A stretch of 64,000 nucleotides of DNA from Peromyscus leucopus (GCF_004664715.2 NC_051063.1:117042829-117106828); one strand, 5' to 3'. Positions 14,753 through 28,146 are shown, numbered from the stretch's first letter. A program made the numbers and translations. The notes: a model not told the origin generated them from the letters alone.

Positions 14753-15214
14753 GAAGCATGAGTTTTAATAGCAAACATACTAGTTCAGGGACACTCTGAA
14801 CATCCATGTTAATGGAAAAACAGAGGGATTTGATATTATAGATTAAAAGAGAAGAACTGAAAATTGTGATGATTTTGTGTGTTTGTTTCATTTTGTCACC
14901 GGGTCTAACAGCTCCCTGGCCTTGCTTGATGTCTTTACTTTAATCCTTTTCTTTTGCTCACCTGGATTACAGAAAACCAAATGGGATATACAGTAGACAG
15001 ACCTGTGAAAAACAGCATCCTAGTACTCAAACCACTCTATAAACTAAATATCCTTAAAACACCAATCCCTAAAACTTTTGAAGATTGGTGAGTAATAGCT
15101 GGGTGGTGGGATTTTATCTAGTTTTCATTTGTATTTTCACTTAAATCAGACTTTAATTTCTTTCCAAATTTTACCACTGAACATTTACTAATTATTCAAC
15201 TATAAAAGCAGTCT
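14753..15214. other. Putative Grm5 intron 1, nothing assigned
   Basis: Sequence immediately upstream (gene orientation) of the predicted acceptor. No repeat is recognised. Confidence 0.4.
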
Positions 15215-15310
15215 TCTTTAAAGGGTTTGGATGTAGCTTAGTAGTAGAGTACTTGAATAGTCTACACAAGACCTTGAATTCTATCCCCATCATTCCCACA
15301 GCCAACCAAA
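15215..15310 (+). mobile_element. ID-like SINE fragment
   Basis: The pieces gatgtagcttagtagtagag and ctatccccatcattcccac resemble a diverged ID element, the tRNA-derived rodent SINE. The B box is degraded. Confidence 0.5.
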
Positions 15311-16665
15311 CAGAATATTAAAATCATGTACACTTCCTGCCTAGATGCAATGTAAAGTATATTGAAAAAGGATCTTAGGGTATATAAGCATTGTGGACAT
15401 TTAATATATAATATATATCAAGGATGAATGAGGAGAAGGTTTGAACATTACAAACCAAAATGCTATAAGCAAGCAGGAGTAATAGGCATACAAGTTCAGT
15501 GGAAAAAATTACAAGTTCTGATGTTAAGAATTTCTAGTAAAGTGCTAACCACCACAGATTAAGAATTTTCCAATTTAATAAATTTTGATGATGTGTGCTA
15601 GGTTGGCATTATAGTCATCAACATAAAATATCATATTTTCAAATGTTTTAAATTGAATATGTCTATATGTATTACTAACTGAATCTCTTTCATTACTGTA
15701 TTGTAGTTCAAAGGAAATTCTGTGGTTAGGTGATGAAGACAGACAATTCTCTGGCATACTGCATGGTACTCCAGAGACTTTTCAAAGCTATTTTGGGGTC
15801 TTACAATAAAATTCATAGTAATTAGCCCTCTATGCCTGGTCTAGAAATATAAATTCCACAATGATATGGCTCAACTATCCTTCCAAGAAGAAAAACCTGG
15901 TACAGCTACCACCATAGTAATTTATTCCAGTTTAAACTCCTAGGATTAAGATTAATCCACCTCAATTTCCAACAGCAAATTCTGCATTAATGGGAAAAAA
16001 AACTAACAGATTATTGGTTGTTTTTATTTAATTGGATTATATAATCGATTTACTTTGGATGGCTCCATCACTGCCAACCAGAATCTTAAATTGATTGAAA
16101 ATTATTAACACACAAGGACTGCTTTTCAACAGAGGTGATATGCCTTTAGTTGTTATGCAATTATCTTGCCTCTTTTAGAATAATGATGATCTTAAACTTT
16201 ATCAGATTTTCAAAAACTCTAGTTTGAGCACATAATGAATATAACTTGAATTACATTTCTAACCACGCCTACCCTCATTACTTTGTTTCCTTCAACTGTT
16301 TCCATAGCAACAGAAAAAGAACCCTTTAAATAGTATCAAACACTAAAATTAAATTTTCACCAATAGCTACATGTTACAGAATAATGAGGTGTTTAGATAT
16401 ACAAATGTGAGTGTGTACATAATGTGTATCATATTTCTAATTTAGTATTTTAGGCAAAAGTAAAGGGAACAAAAATATTTGTTAATCACCTCATTGTGAA
16501 ATTGTCCAAATACTCTCTCATTCTCAAGATATCTGTTCAATCTCCTATGTTGAAAGACATGCAATTTGTATTGATTCTTATGGTCATTAAATGGAGAATG
16601 AATAAGCAAAACCAATGATGAAACATTGCTTGTTTTTATACAAGAATATGAAATATGAGGCTTCA
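15311..16665. other. Putative intron 1, nothing assigned
   Basis: AT-rich intron without features I can support. Confidence 0.45.
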
Positions 16666-16671
16666 TGGTCT

Positions 16672-18180
16672 ATGAAACAGCCAGGGTCTATGCTGATGGC
16701 TGTAACTTATGGTGCCACCAAAGGCCACAAGGATATCCTGAGTCTAGGCTATAATCTGTGACCAGGTTCCTGTCTGGGGGTCATGTTGCCACCAAAGCCA
16801 CACAGATCTTAGTGGCCTTTTTTGGTACCTGGGGTCAGGTGTTATTGGGACTAGGGCTGCTGCAGAGGGCCATGTCTGGGTTGGTGGCCCTACTGAAGCC
16901 AGTGTGTGTGTGTTGATGTCTGTAGCTCCTGATATCATCGATGGTAATGCCCATGCACTGGGTCTGGGCCACCAGCTGTGGCCATGTTGGTTCTGGGAAC
17001 CATGCTACCATGGAAGCCATGCCATTCTGAGTGGCCTGCCCAGGCTGCTAACAGGGAACATGTCTGGGTCCCTGGTCCTACAACAGCCAGTTTCTGTGTT
17101 GATGTCTGTGCCTCATAGTACCATCAAAAGCCACATGGATGTCCAGGGTCCTGGCCACATTCTGTAGCTATGTTGGTGTCTGAGGGTCATCTGCAACTGA
17201 TCTGGGTATGGCCTGTGCTGCCACATGGGGCCATGGTGTCCTCAGAGCCAGGGTCTATGTTAATGTCTGTGGCTCCTGTAACCACAAGGTGCTCAGTGGA
17301 TGCCTGTAATCTGGACAGCCACCTGAGACCATGTTGGTGTCTAAGGGCCTGGCTGCCACCAGGGCCATGGTGACATCCTGTCCCCAGCTGCTGCTAAAAT
17401 CATGTCTGGGCCCAGGTTCCTGCCTCAGCTAGAGTCTGAGGTAATATTCATGGCACATGATACCACAGAGTGTAATAGAAACCAGGCATGTTGAACTTCA
17501 AGGGCCATGCAGAGCTGCCCTACTCCTCACTGGCCCTGGGATAGCTGGCCTTGACCCTGGATGGACACTGGAAGAGTAGAGCTGGCCCCACCCCCATAGG
17601 AGAGCTGGCCCCTGCACTCAGGAGAGATGGCCCCAACCCTTACCACAGTGTGGAAAAGCTGACCTGATGACATGGACCTACGAGAGCTGACTCTGCCCCT
17701 CACCAGAGAGGGTAGTTCCAGTGGTCTGGATTGACCAGCTCATGCTTGGATTGGCCCACTGTGACAGCTACCCCAACTATGACCTGCCAGAGTGTGTGAA
17801 GGGACTGGTCTTATGGAATGATAACTATAGAATCTCCATGATGTGTGTCAACAGCTGAATATTAGAGAGGAGTTTCTGTAAAGGTCCATTGATGATGGTG
17901 TGCCAAAGGCCGCAAACCAGACCAATGACTCATTGCAATGAAAGATTTGTGGGTTGGGCTGATTAGACAAAAATGGCATACTGCATGACATACCATGGCT
18001 CCCAATGCCACTAGTATGAATGAAGAGGTGTTGGAAAGACTGAGGAGTGAGGTGGATTTTTTATTTGTTTGTTTTAAATTATTTTGGGGGGGCATGCTCC
18101 AGGGGTGAAAGACAGATATGGAGGGACTGGGAGTAGAGCAGGATAGGGGTGCATGATGTGAAATTCCCAAAGAATCAAGA
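16672..18180. repeat. MurSatRep-like rodent satellite-type repeat block
   Basis: A 1.5-kb island of higher GC made of degenerate repeated phrases: variants of gccaccaaaggccac, ggccatgttggtgtctg, ttgatgtctgtggctcctg and agctggccc. The right part (agagtgtgtgaagggactgg and onward) continues the same family to about 18180. I recognise it as like MurSatRep1. Open frames here have repeated low-complexity content and are not genes. Confidence 0.65.
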
Positions 18181-18360
18181 AAGAATTATGTTAAAAAATG
18201 ACTATTAGGCTAGACGTGACCTATCAACAATATGAAGCTGAGCCTTCAATCCACTGTTAAAGAGTTGTCTTAGCAAAGCCATAGATGAAATATATATAAA
18301 TATTTACATACTCCTGTCTCCACTTTATTTGTGAAATTAATTATTTGACTCTTTTAAATG

Positions 18361-18523
18361 ATTTTTTTTTTTTTTGGTTTTTTGAGACAAGGTTTCTCTG
18401 TGTAGTTTTGGTGCCTGTCCTAGATCTCAATCTCTAAACCAGACTGGCCTCGAACTCAAAGAAATCTGCCTGGCTCTGCTTCCCGAGTGCTGGGATTAAA
18501 GGCATGTACCACCACTGCCTGGC
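18361..18523 (-). mobile_element. B1 SINE, antisense, cricetid-type variant
   Basis: A T-run, then gagacaaggtttctctgtgt and, at the far end, gagtgctgggattaaaggca: the complement of a full-length 7SL-derived B1. The segment tagttttggtgcctgtcct is the variant I associate with cricetid rodents and not mouse. Confidence 0.9.
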
Positions 18524-20754
18524 CTCAGACAAAATTTAACTAGTAGGTGGGAGATGTGTGAAAAGGTTATGAATGGTGTACATTAATAGTTAACATTGTC
18601 TTTCTTAAAGTATTCATTGCATCCAACTGCTTCAATGTATGTCTTTATATTATACCTCTCTTCACAAATGAATGCTTAAGGTGAAAAAGGGTATATATGC
18701 TCCTGATACTCATAGACTTTACAAGTCAATACTCTAAGCAATGGTATTTATGGACACTTAATAGTACAAAGAATGTTAAGAAAAATAAAAAGAAGATGTT
18801 CATGTTGAAAGATGGCTAGAACCTAAAGACTGTAAGAGATGGAAGCATGGCATTAGCTTGGATCTCCTAATATTTAATGTGAGTTGCTACTAAATGCCAT
18901 TCTGAAGTTGCAAGCAAATGCTAGGCAAAATTCAAGTTTAGGAGCAATCAGGTAGCAGGATATTGTGGATAACAGATCCAAGAAATCTTATTAGAAGAGT
19001 CCTAGTAATCTAGGTAGAATAAGAGTGACCCAGAAATGACTGATAACAGTAAAAATAGAAAGAAGTGGACAGAGATATAAATTCCAAGTAGAATCCTCTG
19101 GGTGTACTGATGGATTAGATATGAGTAGAGCTAGAAGAAGGTGAATCTACTCCTGAAATCCTGTCTTAGAAACTAGCTTGTGTTGATATAGTTAATAGAG
19201 ATAATATAGACAGATACATGAAAAAGTGAGTCACAGAAGAAAAATAGTTATTTTTTTCTGAATATTTTAAATATGTTCAGGAACAGATATCAACCAGGAA
19301 AGTGATGTGTGAGACTTATAAGAGAGCTTTAGTTTGAGATGGAAATGCACAGCAACCAGTACATAAAATCTAGAATGCATCAAAACATCTGAAAAGCAAA
19401 TATAAACCTATAAAAAGTAATAAAAGGAAACAATCTACAGAGTAAGAGACAAACAAGAACAAGTGATATGAAGACCACAGGATGGTCTCAGAACTATATA
19501 TTCAGAGACACATCCAAGGCTTCTAGGTTGCATAGAAAAAATAATCTGGTTTTATTGAAAATATATTTAGTTTGTTATATATTTTAGTCTTAATAATGAA
19601 ATTGCACAGGTTTGAAGAAGGAAAGTATATATATCTATATATATATATATAGATTTACATTTGAATTTAAGACTATTTCAGTATGTATAGTTTTTTTTCA
19701 GTTTAGAGAATCATAGTAGACTCAGTCATATTGATTTAAAGTAGCTGTCAAGGGCTAGTTCTTGGAAATTATTCGTTGTGTCTGTGTTAGGAAACAATTT
19801 TACAGTATTAAATTACATTACTATGGAAAAAAGAATATATATTTACTATGTACACTGGATACTTAGATTATATGTGATGCAATAGTTGTGTCTTATATAT
19901 GTGTGTACATTGCTGATTATATCAACAATCCATATTTTAAAAACTAAGATGTAGACATTATTTTATTTCCTCTATTTGACAAATATTTATCATATATGGG
20001 TTTGATAAGTTAAAAACTAGTCAATCATTTCTAAAATTGTAAAGAAAAATTGTTTATTTTTGATGACCCTAAAATACACTTTTTCATCATCCTTTGTTGC
20101 CTTATTACCCATTCCTATAAGAGGTATACTGACAAAGTCCATGAAAGTTAGAAGGACCATAAGATACATCTCGAACTTTTTAGTGTTGCAGAAACTCATA
20201 GTGTTGATTTGCAATTTAAAGAATAAAAAGCCCTCCAAGGGGTAGAAAGATGATTATTTGGTAAAGAGAAGTAATAGATGTGTATAACTTTTAGTGTGGC
20301 TACTACCAGGAAATACATACATACATGTGTATGTGTGTATTGTCCGAATGAGATTTAACAATCATATATAGTGTAGAGTCATCTGAGGTAGTCTTAACTG
20401 AGGGATTACCTAGATCAGGGTGCCCTGTGGCCATGCTTTTTTAAAGATTGGTGTGAGCAGGTTAATCACTATGCATGACACTACCCTTAGACAGGAGGTC
20501 CAGGTCAGTATGAGAAACCTAGCTAAGTATAAGCCAGTAAAGGAGTCATAGGGCAACCCAGCAAGATGAATTCTTCCATGGCTGTTCACTTGAGGTTACT
20601 TCTGAGTTCTGGTGTTGATTACCTTCAGTGATGGATTATGATCTGGAAGTGTGAGCCAAACAGATACTTTCCTTCCAACTAGATTTTTGTCATGGTTTCA
20701 AGAGAAGAGTAATATCCGTATTATAATGCCAGATGCCTGGAAACTACCTTTAGA
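18524..20754. other. Putative intron 1, nothing assigned
   Basis: AT-rich; includes a TA run at about 19628-19652 and ACAT/GTAT repeats near 20315-20340. No gene or named repeat is recognised. Confidence 0.45.
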
Positions 20755-21035
20755 ATAAGTTACTGAAGCTAGAAAAGTGGCTTGATAGGTAAAATACCCT
20801 TTCATTACAAGCATAAGGGCTTATATTCAATCCCCAGTGCTCATAAAAATCTGGGCATGGCCTCTCACATGCCTAAAACCTCAGAAGGGCAGATACAGGA
20901 AGATTTCTGGAACCCAGCTGAACTCTAGATTCAGTGAGAGATCCTGTCTTAAGGGAATGTTGTTAGGAGTGATAGATTAATACCTCTGATGGCCTTCTTT
21001 GGTCTCCTTTCTGGACACATACCTGCATATACAAT
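20755..21035 (+). mobile_element. Diverged B2/B3-type SINE
   Basis: Features in order: aagtggcttgataggtaaaa (A-box region), tatattcaatccccagtgct (B-box region), an internal section with gagatcctgtcttaa, then ttctggacacatacctgca and a C/CA-rich tail to about 21062. The order resembles rodent tRNA-derived SINEs with extra sequence; a similar unit is at 42845-43135. Confidence 0.5.
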
Positions 21036-21224
21036 TAGTACCCCCCCCCCCACACACACACCAACATAAAGACATTATAGTTTAGAAATTTAGAAAAAAA
21101 TATATTACAACTCAGCTTATTATAAGGCTTCACAAAAAGATTAGCCTTTATGCTATTAAAACACTGTAAACTAATAATGGATAAATTGCAAATAGACAAG
21201 TAGAGAACGCTCCTTTGGCCCATA

Positions 21225-21700
21225 AATAGTTATTGAGTAGTTTACTTTGGACCAAACATTCTGCTATATCCTGAGGGCTCCATTTTGGATAGAGTAAGTT
21301 CATGCTTTCATGGAGCCTACAACAATCTAACAGAAGGAGGAGTTGTTAGATGATAAACAAAATAAATAGGTGAAAGTCTTTATGCTACAGAGTATTGAAC
21401 CCAAAATAAGCAACAAACTACAAGACAACAGAGCAAGATATAATGTGACAAATGTGATCATATTAAATCTTGTTGCCAATAATACAAATTTAAAACATAA
21501 TATTCAAATAATATGTAAATAAGTAAAGGATCGAGTTGGGAAAACATCAGGGAAAAGTTCATTTCAGGTAAAGGTTAAAGCAAATGTCAAGTTTCTGAGA
21601 CAGGATTTTATTTAGTGTTCTGGGGAATACTAAGGAACCAATGCACCTGCTGTGAACTGAGAGAGAAGCAAAGGCCAGTCTGTGAGGTCCTGTGATGGTG
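21225..21700 (+). mobile_element. Ancient L2-like LINE relic
   Basis: Phrases such as tattgagtagtttactttgg, catggagcctacaacaatct and gatgataaacaaaataaata follow the order of the old mammalian L2 3' region. Heavily diverged. Confidence 0.5.
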
Positions 21701-22785
21701 TTAAGCCTGTTTAGACTTCAAAAGACTATGGCTTTAACATTGTATGGGAATGTTTTCCTGGAAGGCTTCTCAACAAAAAAGGGTTATACTCTGCCTTACA
21801 TTTGAACAAGAGAAAGATCACAAAGGCAGATGTTGGGGGAGCAAGGAAGAATCTATGGAAGTCAATCAGGTGGTAGTGGCTGGATGGTAAATACAGCATC
21901 TGTAGGGATGAGGTCACAGAAAAGGTCCTCTGTGTTTTGAATGTGAAATGAAAGAGTTTGCTGTCAGATGACTTGAGATGAGAAGGTAAGGAGATTTCAG
22001 AGAGAATGAGGGAGCTGGAGATTTCAGCCTGGCCACCTGAAGCCTGATGTCCTCACTGGGTCAGAGGAGCACAGAGCAACAGATCTGAATGGATACACCA
22101 GAGGCTGCATTTTTTATACTTACTCAAATTCATGAACATATGTGGACAAAAAAGCTGGATATACAAGGCTGAGTTTCTCTAAAGAGGTCTGAATTGTTGA
22201 TAAAAATGTGGGAGGCATCAGCATACAGATGTCTGTTTTTGTAAACCAAGAATCTGGATGAAATCACCTAGGAAGCAGAAAAACAAAAAAGTAGTTAAAC
22301 AAGCTGCATTCCACAGGATCCCAAGGTCCAAATGTCTAGAGATGAAGACAAACTAGAAAGGAGGCTGAACAGTATTTGAATCAGAAACTTTCTTGAATGT
22401 AGTTTGTGTGAGTGGTGTGGGGAGTGATATAACACGGTACAGCCATATTGTATTGGAAAGAAATAAAAGGCATGCATGATTAGGTTTCCATTAAATGTCA
22501 TGAATGGGAATGAACTGAGAGAACAGAGACTGTTTTTAAATTTCTAAGTTTATTGCTACAGCTAGAATATTTCCAGCTTGAGAATTAAAAATTCCTTGTA
22601 AATTGCTGCTGGAGTTTCTTTGGTGACCTTAACTCTCACCCACCCAATCTCAGCCACCTGCTCCTCCTTGGGAGTCTACTAATCAAGTAAATCTGTCTTT
22701 GTCTACTTTGCTCCAATGGCTTTGTTCATACTGGTTGTGACCTTTTATTTGATTTGTTAGAATGACATTTATCACAGAATTGACA
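21701..22785. other. Putative intron 1, nothing assigned
   Basis: Unassigned sequence with slightly higher GC around 21950-22250. No exon evidence. Confidence 0.4.
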
Positions 22786-22789
22786 GTAT

Positions 22790-22935
22790 AGGCTTAGAAT
22801 TCAGTAGAGGCAAGCATGAACCTTGGAACTATTTTGTCTTGGCTGTGTACCCTTGTCCAGCTGGTGTTGCTGAAACTTACACTCTTATTAACAATGGCAT
22901 AAGATAATTACCCATATCCAAATGTTCTAAGAGTG
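22790..22935 (+). mobile_element. MIR-like ancient SINE
   Basis: The order of ttggctgtgtacccttgtcc, a degraded cttacactcttat and acaatggcataagataatta matches the core and 3' part of MIR. Diverged. Confidence 0.5.
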
Positions 22936-23834
22936 AATGAAATATTTTAAAATACTTCCTTTTCAAAATCTTAGATCTGCTTTGATGTATTTCCTACAGC
23001 CTCTGAGCACGTGTGGAACTTCTTACTCATTTTTTTTTCTCCCTGGCCACTTCTCATACTTTTCTTATGATATTTATTTCTAAGCTAATATGGCAGCTAT
23101 TTACACAGCTTTCTAGTTACAATAGATTTAAAACCTATAAAGGGTTAAATATGTGCTATCATGAGCATAATTTGGTACAATTCTTGCACAGAATTAATGT
23201 TTGAATAAATCGTAAATGTGCAAAATATAAAGTGAATTCCCTCTATATTATCTTATATTTGACTACCTGGCCAAGAGTCTATGATAACATTCCCTCCTCA
23301 CTCTAGAAAACTAAGAAGTAAATCACAATCATCCCCTCTGCCCTGTGGGTTTGGTCATCACAGGGCCTCAAAGATGAGAATCAGTCTTGAGAAATGAGCA
23401 AAGAACCTTGAATAGTTCCCTCACATTTTCAACACATTAAGTAAGAGAGTATCATAGAACTAGGGAGTGTGCTACCTATGACTCCACATAACTGAGACCC
23501 ATGGAAATTAAATGATGTATACCAGCCTGTGATCAGAGTGTAATAAATATTAATCTCAAAATTCATCTTTGATCATTTTATACAATTTGTTCTTTATAAT
23601 ATTCTAACTAAACAACATTAATTATATATGTTAATATACTACTGGTATTAAATCCTTTCCTGATGTATTTTGCTCTATGCTATGCAATGTATTTAAAATG
23701 CCTTTCTATAGTAGGTCTTTTGATGATGGGGACAATGATTATAATAATATAAATATACAGATGGGAAAGGACATGTTGTTCAGTGGTATAGCACTTGCCT
23801 GACACAGAAAACTCATATCTAATGGTAACCACTG
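22936..23834. other. Putative intron 1, possible ID-like fragment
   Basis: Mostly unassigned. gttgttcagtggtatagcac and ttgcctgaca at about 23775-23800 look like the A-box half of an ID SINE whose tail may have seeded the following GA microsatellite. Confidence 0.4.
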
Positions 23835-23846
23835 AAGAGAGAGAGT

Positions 23847-23911
<65 letters not shown>
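23835..23911 (+). repeat. (GA)n microsatellite
   Basis: About 77 bp of nearly pure GA, likely length-polymorphic. Confidence 0.97.
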
Positions 23912-23912
<1 letters not shown>

Positions 23913-24541
23913 TTCCCAGGTTAAAGACACATTGCTTAGTTTTCTGACTTTAAATATTATTCAACTGCAAAATAACCAGTATTGTAAATAACCGGTACAC
24001 ATTTTCGTTATGGTGGATCTGATGCTCAGAGATATATAGTTCTTTGACCACACTTCAAGAGCAAGTTAGTAGCAGAGCCATGATTTACATTTTAGAACAT
24101 CTATTTCTTTGAGTATGTAGGGGTGGGAATAGTATGTGTGTATACACATGTATGGGAGAGGTATCCACATAAAGTCCTATGTGGAACCAAGAGGCTGGAA
24201 CAGAATATCTTCCTCAATCTCTTCTTCATGTACTATTTGGGGAGGAAAAAGAGATCTGTCATTGAACCACCATTTCAGGAATGAATCGCCATTTCTGAGA
24301 GACTGACTGGATTGTGAGTACCTGGGATCTACTTGTCTCTGAGCACCAGTGCTGGAGTGACAGATTGACAGGTAGGAATCACTATACCAGGCTTTTGATA
24401 TTGATTCTAGAGATCCAATCTCAGCACATAATTTGTTTTATGTATGTTTGAAATCATAAAAATATCAACAAATAAATTATAAAAAGTTACTGATTATCCT
24501 CATTTCATATAAACTAAAACATACAATCTCAAAACAAGCTG
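23912..24541. other. Putative intron 1, nothing assigned
   Basis: No recognised element. Confidence 0.4.
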
Positions 24542-24573
<32 letters not shown>

Positions 24574-24611
24574 ACATGTGCATGTGCATGTGAGTGTGTG
24601 TGTGTGTGTGT
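24542..24611 (+). repeat. (TG)n microsatellite, interrupted
   Basis: TG repeats interrupted by cgtgtacatgtgcatgtgca. Such alternating tracts can form Z-DNA. Confidence 0.95.
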
Positions 24612-26194
24612 TGTAGCTCATGGGCTATAAGAGTGGCAACTTGATGAGAAAAAAAAATAGGTCCTTGCTATGGGTAATGAGGAGATATTACCTTGTATAA
24701 TGATCAAAGTAATTTTAAAGCAGTGTAGGCCTAAATTCTAATAGTATGGTGATCTTTAACTCACTCAAAATGGGTATGGATACTTTAATCTATATGATAT
24801 GTTAGTTCAACATGCTAATATCAGAAGCAAATGAGTAATTTAATCCCCTTTACATATCTGGGTTCATTGTCCATCATAGAAAGCAGTAGACACATATTTA
24901 ATGTAGAAACCTGTAATTTGCCTTAAGTAACTATACAGTCTTATATCCTATATGAATACAGAAAAGGAGAAATTACTGGGTAGAATTTGCTATAAACGGC
25001 AAATGGCAATGTAATCAGACTCGTAGCTCACATTGTCTTTTGTTTTCAACAATCTTCTCACTGCCCAACCATCTTTCTGGCACAGATGTCTCTTATATAA
25101 CTTAATCCTCACAAAAGCAAATCACATAGCTCAGGACGTCAAAGCTAACAAGATTCCTTCTGCACGAGCCATAGCCTCATCACAAACAGGGTGTCAATAT
25201 TACATGTGCTCTGTTTGCCTTTGATACTTTTTTTTAAAGAAACAACTGCATGTGTAGATAAGAAGCATTCAGAAGTATAATATTATTGAGACCCACGCAA
25301 TGTGGGAAAGCTCTGCTGTCATCGGTATCTGAAGCATACATCTGTGACCTTGTAAACATGAGAGAACAGCATCCTCTTTGTTTAGCTGAAGACAAAGAAT
25401 GGGCCATATTTTAATCCTCCCAAAGCCATAAATGGCACCACACAAAGATGAAATCTGCAATTTTATGCATTAGCTAAAAAGTGCTAGCTGTAGATGGGAA
25501 CTCACTAAATCATTGTAAATCATTTAAACAAGTGGTTTAGTAGTCCATGAAGCCCCGAAACAGCCTTTTGCAACAAAGCAATAAAAAAATAATAATAACA
25601 CTATCCACCACTGCTAACTGGTCTAAATTTAATTATCAAACAGGGATTTTAAACTTTAACCATTTCATAGCCCCCAGATGCTTTCTACATATTTGTGGCA
25701 TACCTCTAAAGACTGTGTAAAGAATTATTGTTCCTGTTAGAAAACCAATCATCTGATGCTTGGAAGTATACTTGACATTTTTATAACTTGATCTATATTT
25801 ATTTACTAATTGCTGATATTTATTCTTTGTATGAAAACATAAATTCTATTTCATGGAAGCCTTGCATAATACCTAGAAGGTCTGCTTACTAACTACATTA
25901 ATACCTCTTGCTATGGAAATTTACAGGTAAAATTGTTGTGCAGCTTTCATACCTATAAAAAATAACAGCTAGAAAACAAACCCAACTATCTCTGATGTCC
26001 ATGCTTATTATAATCCAGGGGCAGTGTCCTGTGAAGGACTTCATGGTTTGGTTATTTAGAGTTCACATATTGACCATACACCATTCTAGAGGTTGCGCTG
26101 TCCATTAAATGTTTGCCTTAAGTCCATCCATTAGATATTACATTAAATAAGTCAAATTAGTTAATTTTTCCTACCTAAATCATTTGTATCACTG
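24612..26194. other. Repeat-poor part of putative intron 1
   Basis: No repeats recognised. 25440-25700 has clustered homeodomain/POU/SOX-like words (atgcattag, ttagct, cctttt, aacaaag) and is a candidate conserved non-coding element. This is inference from motif content only. Confidence 0.35.
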
Positions 26195-26405
26195 TTTCTT
26201 ATCCATGGCACTATTCTCATTTGTGAATATTATTGTAGTAAGATATTGTCTTATCCTTTGAAGGATATATAGTGGTGTCTCTATTCTCTATCTATTGAAC
26301 CAAAGGACTGGTAACACAATTTTTTATTTATGAAACCAGTTATGCCCCTAGATATCAGTGAATGCCCTTGGCAGGTGGGAATTACTTCCAGTTGAAAAGC
26401 GCTGA
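26195..26405 (+). mobile_element. MER5A-like ancient hAT relic
   Basis: The order ccatggcactattctcattt, atatatagtggtgtctctat, ctagatatcagtgaatgccc, gttgaaaagcgctgat follows the eutherian MER5A DNA transposon. Diverged and non-coding. Confidence 0.6.
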
Positions 26406-27394
26406 TTCACATGAAAGTCTTCAAAGTAATGTCCACATCACTAGTAACAAAAAGTGCAGCTAAGGGAAAGCCATTGGATTCATCATTTATACACAATTTT
26501 TTCTCTGAAACTACCAATGATACAAAGGAAGTTAGCAAAAGTGTCCCTTCTTCACATCGTTGTGTATTTCTTTATGATTTTGTTGCTAAGGCTGTTATTT
26601 TCATTGGAAAATCACAATCTAAACTGAGACATCGTAACATTTTTTTACAGCCACTGAACTTGATTTTGAGTATCCACAAATTACAATAAAAGAATGTGAA
26701 AATAGCCTAGAATTTATTTACAATATCAAAGGCTGCTGCATCCTAGTTATAGAATCCCTTATAATGAGTAGAAAAACAAATGCTATTTTATATAGTATTT
26801 ATGGGCCATTTTGAAAATCTCACTTAGCTGATTTATTTTAAATCAGTAGTAACATATTATTTACTTACCCCTAAAGAATTAAGCTACATTAAGACAGATT
26901 GGATTTGTAGCTATTTTCATCATTTTCAAATAAAATTATGGGTATTTTATAGTCATATTGCCCACTAGACCACTGCAATTATGCTTTTCACTTAAAAAAA
27001 AAAAAACAACTTAACCTCAAGAGTTTAACTCTGTGACCTTCACTCAAAACTACTGTGACAAGTAACCATTACAGAAATCTTCTATAGCTGACATTTTGTA
27101 ATGACAGCACAATCATGTCTACTTGAAATATACTCTTTTGCTTATGCATCTTCCTTTTAACTTTCTTGAAAAGTTTGGCTAAAAACGGAAGATATTTGAG
27201 ACTGTAATTATGTACCATTTTGATTTCTGATTATCTCCCAAAATTTGCATGTCTAATTTTAAATATTCTTGAACGTTTGAGAAAAAAATATTTGCACACT
27301 CCCTGTGGAAGAAGAACATGGTGCTGACTCAGATTAGTAGACATAAAAAAAAACCTTAATCTACACATTTAAGTTATAACATTATGTCAAAAAC
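26406..27394. other. Putative intron 1, nothing assigned
   Basis: AT-rich. A 92-codon open frame at 26411-26689 has no family resemblance and spans part of a degraded repeat; not called. Confidence 0.45.
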
Positions 27395-27525
27395 TAGAAC
27401 TTTGGAGTCAAATGTCCCTGAGTTTACACACCTGCTTTGTTATGATATTAGCAGTGAAACATCAAAGAACTTAGCTAGTCTCTCTTCATCATATGTTGTT
27501 GTTCACAAAGAAAAATAAAATGAAA
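27395..27525 (+). mobile_element. MIR-like ancient SINE
   Basis: tttggagtcaaatgtccctg, gcagtgaaacatcaaagaac and tagctagtctctcttcatca follow the MIR order. Diverged. Confidence 0.5.
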
Positions 27526-27759
27526 TCCACATGGCTGTTGAGAAAATTAGTAATATGATAACCCAGGCAGCATTTTATATCCAAAGTCCTGATGACAACA
27601 GAGAGTCATAATTTGCATTTATACACTCTGCACCTCAGGTCAGGCAAGTTACTCAGATTTTAGCAACTAACTTTTCATACTCACTTAGTAGTATTAATAT
27701 CATTTGAATATCATTTGAACTTTCCCCCTCCATCACCAATAAGGAAACTTGGGTATTTG

Positions 27760-27935
27760 CTTATACATATATATGTATATATTTGTATACGTTTATGTGT
27801 ATATGTGTTTATGCATGTATATATTTATACATGTTTATACACATACATTTGTTTATATGTGTATAAACAAATACCTAAATTTTTCATATATATATATATG
27901 TATATATATAACCTATATAAATCATATGTATGATT
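27760..27935 (+). repeat. AT-rich TATG/TATA microsatellite with hairpin
   Basis: Alternating purine-pyrimidine repeats. They include a perfect 13-bp inverted repeat, gtttatacacata at 27833-27845 and its complement at 27856-27868, separated by 10 nt. Confidence 0.85.
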
Positions 27936-28108
27936 TAATTCAGTTTCAAAATTCACATAAGCCTTCAACAGAATATGAGATCCACATCCAAGCAGACTGG
28001 TACAGAAACTTCAGTAACAAAATACACTGCAAACCTCAACACACTGGAAACCATCAAAAATAGCTGCACTGTAGATTTATTCTATGGGAAAAGGGTGCAT
28101 TTCATAAT

Positions 28109-28110
<2 letters not shown>

Positions 28111-28144
<34 letters not shown>

Positions 28145-28146
28145 AC
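28111..28146 (+). repeat. (CA)n microsatellite
   Basis: A CA run with one T interruption. Confidence 0.95.

Noticed and set aside
16904..17373. Frames of 87 and 67 codons on the plus strand
   Set aside because: They lie inside the MurSatRep-like repeat and share its repeated phrases.
26411..26689. 92-codon plus-strand frame
   Set aside because: No recognisable domain, unsupported by splice signals, and abutting a MER5A relic.
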